64,000 nt of DNA from assembly GCA_946887045.1 (NCBI GenBank), contig CAMPKC010000015.1, forward strand, positions 15,807 to 79,806, read 5' to 3'. How positions within the stretch are numbered: the stretch's first letter is position 1; every line of letters starts with the position of its first letter. The position numbers and the translations under genes were made by a program. Source of the stretch: an uncultured Sphingobacteriaceae bacterium. GTDB taxonomy: Bacteria; Bacteroidota; Bacteroidia; Sphingobacteriales; Sphingobacteriaceae. Under the pieces are notes generated by a model. That model did not search any database, was not told the DNA's origin, and was given only the letters and a program-made list of their open reading frames with translations. Shown in pieces: positions 60,401 through 64,000 of the stretch.

Positions 60401-61690
60401 CCGGCTCATCTCTAGCGCAAGAATACTCAGTCGGTTAGACTGCGCTTCCTTTCCCCGTGGTTGCAGGTTATAATGACTAAAAAGCTCAGTACGTCTCTGA
60501 AACAAATTGAGCCCCCCTCCATCTGTTCCTACAAAAACGTCGCCATCGGCCGATTCGGCGAAAGAGGTTACATTTGATCCGGTTAACCCCCTTGTATCAA
60601 AGGGATTACTTTGCTTCAGGCTAAAAAGACTCAGATTTTTATCGTACTTGTTGATACCACCTTTAAACGTTCCAAGCCAATAAATACCCTGTTTGTCAAT
60701 ATAAACGCATCGGACTGATTTTGCGATTAAACTATGAATATCCCGGCTGTCGGGTTTATATGTATTGATTTCATACGATTTTGTGTCGAGAATATTCAAA
60801 CCCTCTTCCGTGCCGAGCCAAAGTTTGCCTTCCGAATCAGCGGCGATAGAATACACATCGTTATTTGCCAGGGATCTGTTGTCGCCAGCCCGGTGCCGGA
60901 AGTTTCTGAAATTCTTGCCATCAGGCAGCAGCATACTCAAACCCTGCTCCGTACCTATCCAGATGGTACCTGCGGCATCCTCCGCTATACATCTTATCGA
61001 GTTACCTACCAGACTTGACGCCGATACTGGAGAGTGGCTAAGATGGGAGAAAGAGTTTTTTTTCCTATTATACAAAAATACGCCCCTATCGGTTCCCACC
61101 CAAATCCGGCGTCTGCTATCCTCAAAAATGGCATTCACGTTGGAAGTCGACAATCTGTCACTACGGGAAGGGTCAACGGTAAAGTGCGATACCTTTTTTG
61201 TTTTGGGATCGATCACGCTCAGGCCTGAAAAACTCGACACCCAAATTCTGTCCAGGTAATCGCTGCAGATCGCCCGGATAACATTACTTTGGGCATCAAA
61301 ACCGGCGAACGATGTTAATCGTTCGAAGGAATCTTTCTTTCTATTATAAATAATTAAAGAGCCTCCGTTAGTTCCAATCCAGAGTGTACCGGCTCTATCT
61401 TCATGAAGCGACACGACGTAATTTGTCGGCAGGCTACTGGTGTCCATGTCGCTGTGGCGGTATACAGTAAAGCTCGTACCGTCGTATTTATTTAGACCGT
61501 CTTCGGTGGCGAACCACATTAAACCATGTCGATCTTTTAAAATCGCTGTGACGGTGCTCGACGACAAGCCATCTTTAGACGTAAGAGAAGTGAAATTTAT
61601 CTTGTGCCGCTGAGCATAGGAAGATTGCACTATCCCTATAAAAATTAAGCAAATGCAAAAAAATCGTTTCAATATCAAGCTATTTAGCAT
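57497..61690 (-). CDS. Hybrid two-component system sensor/regulator (HTCS)
   Basis: 1397 aa, all parts of a two-component system in one chain. Signal peptide 1-26; periplasmic double beta-propeller about 30-690 with repeated W(I/F)GT.GGG(L/V) blades; Y_Y_Y domain about 730-800; one membrane helix about 806-825; HisKA with His876 in NLSHEFRTP; ATPase motifs NVLSNAFKF, DTGIGIP, GSGIGLSI; receiver about 1138-1255 with Asp1185 (SDINMPLMDG) and Lys in MTKPF; C-terminal AraC-type helix-turn-helix about 1285-1385. HTCS proteins bind an oligosaccharide in the periplasm and activate the adjacent PUL. It is complete and is the only regulator in the window, so it is the natural candidate for the xus and enzyme operons. 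Confidence 0.97.
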   Translation of the reverse strand: MLNSLILKRFFCICLIFIGIVQSSYAQRHKINFTSLTSKDGLSSSTVTAILKDRHGLMWFATEDGLNKYDGTSFTVYRHSDMDTSSLPTNYVVSLHEDRAGTLWIGTNGGSLIIYNRKKDSFERLTSFAGFDAQSNVIRAICSDYLDRIWVSSFSGLSVIDPKTKKVSHFTVDPSRSDRLSTSNVNAIFEDSRRRIWVGTDRGVFLYNRKKNSFSHLSHSPVSASSLVGNSIRCIAEDAAGTIWIGTEQGLSMLLPDGKNFRNFRHRAGDNRSLANNDVYSIAADSEGKLWLGTEEGLNILDTKSYEINTYKPDSRDIHSLIAKSVRCVYIDKQGIYWLGTFKGGINKYDKNLSLFSLKQSNPFDTRGLTGSNVTSFAESADGDVFVGTDGGGLNLFQRRTELFSHYNLQPRGKEAQSNRLSILALEMSRNNRLWIGTYSDGLFEFDPRTGNYRQFVQGSTPGTITNNNVFCLKEDSKGNIWIGTNGGGVNVYHPESQRFSNYHRDSPFAEAVRLPGNPYIRSIEEDKAGNIWIGSHGSGIVLFNPKTRSTKLYDRNTSNLPSNVVLAIFADDSKNIWAGTLGGGLSLFDSKKQQFVSFSEKDGLANGVVYKILQDKRGLLWLSTNAGISSFNPKTKKFRNYNRYNGVQNSNFNHGAGLRLSSGEMYFGGLEGFNYFYPQDIRINSDIPTVLITDLKVDNNSIVPAEDSPLEEHISITRDIFLDYKQNFTLDFVALSYTIPQQYRYSYKLEGFDKSWNHVGAATTASYTNIDPGEYVFKVRVSNADGTTYGKITTVKIHVEPPFWLTIYAYIFYGLVFLGILFYIRYRGIQKLKREFRIKQEKMEAKQLIDQERKEAERLHELDMLKIKFLTNLSHEFRTPISLIMGPVDTLLSDKVMEAGKSQLYMIKRNARRLLNLVNQLLDFRKMEEHELRLNASQGELVSFVGEISDSFKDLSERKNISLLFESAIENYYTTFDHDKIERILFNVLSNAFKFTPGGGSIKVELEKVQESGPDSLSSIIIKITDTGIGIPADKLQKIFDRFFQSDTAASILNQGSGIGLSITREFVKMHGGTIRVESEPEKGSSFIIHLPFSPLEFIETTSTELASDQYLEQEPEGVVAATDIQEGSAGGEVASILLVEDNDDFRFYLKDNLKNFYRVYEASNGKEGWQKALSNHPQIIVSDINMPLMDGIEFCRKVKSDKRTSHIPIILLTALTGEEEQIKGLETGANDYMTKPFNFEILNAKIKNLLVLNSTLKNTYTKQIKVQSSEPIIESHSDKLLNKVVLYIEENINNPKLSVEDLSRHVGMSRGSLYHKILELTGLSPVEYIRSVKLDKAAVLLEKSDLNVAQIAYMVGFATPNYFAKSFKAKFNMQPSEFIAQKRKAAESRPREVKV

Positions 61691-62231
61691 AATAAATGGC
61701 CAGGTAGTTATTTGTGCCTGTTCCGGAAAACTGAATATAATACGAAAAAAAACTCACATATTTTTTTCAAAATCATATCTCTTTCTTGTACAGAAATTCC
61801 AGGTTTAAGTCAGGGAGATAAATGATTTGAAATTGGTTATGGAAACGAAATTACACATAAAAGCTATTGGCAACAGCAACAAATGTCTAATTTAATGCTA
61901 CATAAGTAAAAAAATTTATAAAACAAGAGCCTGGAGGCAGATTCAGGCATTTTTATTTTTTACTGTATTAAAAACGTTACCTCATGCCCGGCAAAATATC
62001 CCCGAAGCCGCTTAAAGATTTGGTCGCGACAACCTGACCCAAATAAAAGTACAGGCAAGCGATTCGGGGCCGGGTAAGATTTTTCGAACTGCCGGCTTTA
62101 ACATTCGTTTCCAGCTTTAACACAAACGAAGCATATTTAACTATTGAAACGGGGTATTTTGTCGGATAGACACCACACTGTTTCGACATAGGTTCAGGCC
62201 CTGAGGTGTCCGCATCATTTTAATTATAAAC
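61691..62231. promoter_or_regulatory. Divergent intergenic region between HTCS and GH62
   Basis: 541 bp that must hold both promoters. A weak 5-bp stem GCCTG/CAGGC (around 61929-61949) is flanked by T/A-rich runs on both sides and could be a small terminator. A 70-codon minus-strand frame (61977-62189) has no recognisable features. The region 61738-61790 is very A/T-rich. No GTTCAAAC motif was seen here. Confidence 0.4.
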
Positions 62232-63239
62232 ATGAAAACTAAAATTATATTCATCCTCAACGTAGCCTGCTTTTTTACCTTACCTGTATTACTTTCTGGT
62301 TGCTCAAAAAAGAAAACTCCGGCCGATGTCCCTGCACCGGCAGTTCAAGTGATCATCAATGCTAACCCCTCATGGAAATCAGAGGCGCCCTGTTTTTTGG
62401 ATGGACCCGACGGTTCATTCGACGATCTGGCCGTAAAAGACCCCACCATTGTTTATTCGGGCGGAAAACATCATTTATTTTATACTGCACGAGAAACGGG
62501 CCCTGGTGGAACCTGGAGAATGGCTTATACCTCTGCATCCCAGATTTCAGAACTCAACACTGCCGCCCGGACTTTTATGAGCGCGCTCAATGGCGGCTCG
62601 TATTTCTGTGCTCCACAAGTATTTCAATTTCCTGCTAAGGGAAAATGGTTCTTAGTTTATCAAAGCGGCCAGGGCGCAACTTTTTCGACTTCTACCGATG
62701 TGGCGAACCCAGCTTCATGGGCGCCAGGCAGCGGCATGGGATTTTCTGACGGAATAGATTTCTGGTGCATCTCAGATGGCAGCTATGTGTATTGCTTTTA
62801 CTCGGCACAGGATGGCTCCCGAACTATAAAACGCCGCAGAACTACGGTAACAGACTTCCCTCACAACTGGGAGGCACCAACGGTGGTGGCTACCAGCACA
62901 TTTGAGGCGCCTCATGTTTACAAAAACAAAGCAGACGGAAAATTTTATATGGTGGTAGAAGATATAGCCCGGCACCAGGAGCTTTGGACTTCAGCAACCC
63001 TCGGCGGGACATGGACAAAGGTCGCTGAAAAATGGGCATCAAGAGATAACCTGAGCTTCCTGTCGGCGCGATGGACAGATCAGGTGTCGCATGTTGAGAT
63101 TTTACGTTCGGGAACAGATGAACGAATGGAGATCAACGATATCAACCGCTGTGAAATGCTGATTCAGGGTGTTGTTAACGGGAATTATGGCGACTATGGG
63201 AACATTCCTTACGACCTTGGCCTGATACGGAATTATTAA
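62232..63239 (+). CDS. GH62 alpha-L-arabinofuranosidase, lipoprotein
   Basis: 335 aa, plus strand. Lipoprotein signal with lipobox LSGC (Cys24), then a short linker (KKKTPADVPAPAV) and a GH62 five-bladed propeller about 45-335. Family marks: LAVKDPTIVYSGGKHHLFYTA with base Asp70, FCAPQVFQFPAKGKWFLVYQ, SDGIDFWCISDG with Asp176, STFEAPHVYK with acid Glu225, WTDQVSHVEILR, and the C-terminal IPYDLGLIRNY. GH62 enzymes remove arabinose from singly substituted xylose of arabinoxylan. The family is best known from fungi and actinobacteria, so its presence in this Bacteroidota PUL is notable. Divergent from the HTCS gene. Confidence 0.9.
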   Translation: MKTKIIFILNVACFFTLPVLLSGCSKKKTPADVPAPAVQVIINANPSWKSEAPCFLDGPDGSFDDLAVKDPTIVYSGGKHHLFYTARETGPGGTWRMAYTSASQISELNTAARTFMSALNGGSYFCAPQVFQFPAKGKWFLVYQSGQGATFSTSTDVANPASWAPGSGMGFSDGIDFWCISDGSYVYCFYSAQDGSRTIKRRRTTVTDFPHNWEAPTVVATSTFEAPHVYKNKADGKFYMVVEDIARHQELWTSATLGGTWTKVAEKWASRDNLSFLSARWTDQVSHVEILRSGTDERMEINDINRCEMLIQGVVNGNYGDYGNIPYDLGLIRNY

Positions 63240-63329
63240 AATGTATTTAAATTTTAAATCAATAACCACGTTAAACCACTATTCAGGACCAGATTCCAAA
63301 GAAAATAAATTACACTTGTTTGTCTCCTT

Positions 63330-64000
63330 CTAGTCTGTTTTTATGGTAATCTTCCAATAATCAGCAATTGCTTTTAATTCGTTTTTAGTCAGATAAGTTA
63401 CAGCGCCATGTTTAGGACTTGTAAAATTGGTCGTTTTCATCGCCCCTTCATTAAAATGCCCCAGGTCTTTATAGTTTACGAAGTCGCTTGTCTCACTAAA
63501 ACCCATATTACTCGGGCGTCCACCATATACATCATACATTAATACGTATGTATCCGAACCAATTCTTTTGAACAAGTTCGGTGCTTCGGTGGAAACTTTT
63601 TCCGGATCAATTCTCCTGTTTTCTGCTTTAAAATCCTGATTGATCTTATCTGAAACAGCGTGCCATATTTTCGCATCCCCAACATAAAACATCTGATACT
63701 TGTCACCAACGTTTGTTATATCAGCATCAATGCCGGAAATAGCACTTATGCGTTCAGGTTTTGTTTCCAGCCGGGTGAAATCATCGTTGGTATAGGAATA
63801 GTATATGTGAGCGTCCTTATTATTATAACGAATGGTAAAATACACCATCATTTTTTTCATCTTCGGATCATAAATGGTTTCGGGCGCCCAGGAGCAATCG
63901 ATATCTCCTAACTCAGGAAAAGCTTTATCAACTCGAAAATCGGAATGTGTCCAGTGGATGAGGTCATACGACTTCATCAACACAAGCGCACGGTTGTTTC
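63330..64000 (-). CDS. GH43-like glycosidase, partial (5' end off window)
   Basis: C-terminal ~223 residues of a GH43-family protein. From the window edge it reads NNRALVLMKSYDLIHWTHSD, with CSWAPETIYDPKMKKMMVYFT, modulator Asp in SGIDADITNV and acid Glu in VSTEAPNLFKRIG, the spacing of a GH43 propeller. The general base and signal peptide lie beyond base 64000. The NRALVLMKSYDLI(H/N)W blade is common in GH43 proteins of Bacteroidota whose activity is mostly arabinofuranosidase or xylosidase. Converges on GH62 with 90 bp between stops. Confidence 0.82.
   Translation of the reverse strand, partial: NNRALVLMKSYDLIHWTHSDFRVDKAFPELGDIDCSWAPETIYDPKMKKMMVYFTIRYNNKDAHIYYSYTNDDFTRLETKPERISAISGIDADITNVGDKYQMFYVGDAKIWHAVSDKINQDFKAENRRIDPEKVSTEAPNLFKRIGSDTYVLMYDVYGGRPSNMGFSETSDFVNYKDLGHFNEGAMKTTNFTSPKHGAVTYLTKNELKAIADYWKITIKTD

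Noticed and set aside
61977..62189. 70-codon minus-strand frame between HTCS and GH62
   Set aside because: No known domain or good start context; composition like non-coding DNA.

Overview
The window is one very large polysaccharide utilization locus (PUL) from a Bacteroidota genome. I infer a Sphingobacteriaceae-like organism (Pedobacter-type) from the SusC/SusD lipoprotein pairs ending in QNPGW, A/T-rich starts without clear Shine-Dalgarno sites, a hybrid two-component regulator (HTCS), and moderate GC. Nearly every gene is on the minus strand and nearly every product is exported. The gene families point to a heavily decorated heteroxylan (glucurono-arabinoxylan). No rRNA, tRNA, CRISPR array or insertion sequence was recognised.

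Left part (1-26187): two tandem copies of the xylan-uptake core known as xusA-B-C-D-E-xyn10 in Prevotella and Bacteroides. The right copy is complete (23721 to 10467): SusC, SusD, SusC, SusD, a DUF1735-type surface lipoprotein, and a GH10 xylanase carrying inserted carbohydrate-binding modules. The left copy (9401 to 1) has SusC, SusD, SusC and a SusD that runs off the window. The two leaders and the first ~115 codons of the lead SusC genes share a perfect 433-bp direct repeat 14,320 bp apart, although the rest of the proteins has diverged. A decayed piece of a GH10 3' end beside the left leader shows that the duplicated unit once included a GH10 gene. Two more GH10 genes (24620-25726 minus, 26187-27287 plus) stand back to back at the right edge.

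Middle part (27459-57151): a battery of exo-enzymes and esterases on the minus strand: two GH97, two GH31, GH27, five GH43 (three with a C-terminal CBM6-like domain, one GH43_12-type), a CE6-like acetyl esterase, one unrecognised secreted protein, GH146/GH127, a CE1-like esterase, GH3 and GH95. Together they could remove L-arabinose, D-xylose, D-galactose, L-galactose or L-fucose, acetyl and feruloyl groups from xylan, and GH3/GH43 would finish xylo-oligosaccharides. No GH67 or GH115 alpha-glucuronidase is visible.

Right part (57497-64000): a full-length HTCS that probably senses a xylan fragment in the periplasm and switches on the locus; a divergent GH62 arabinofuranosidase lipoprotein; and a partial GH43-like gene at the edge.

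The signals beyond ordinary annotation are: the homogenised 5' ends of the duplicated susC genes; the GH10 remnant with a small inverted segment beside it; a 17-20-bp dyad in the leaders of two transcription units 20 kb apart; a recurring GTTCAAAC motif in intergenic regions; and a possible GH43 3' remnant at 41455-41530.
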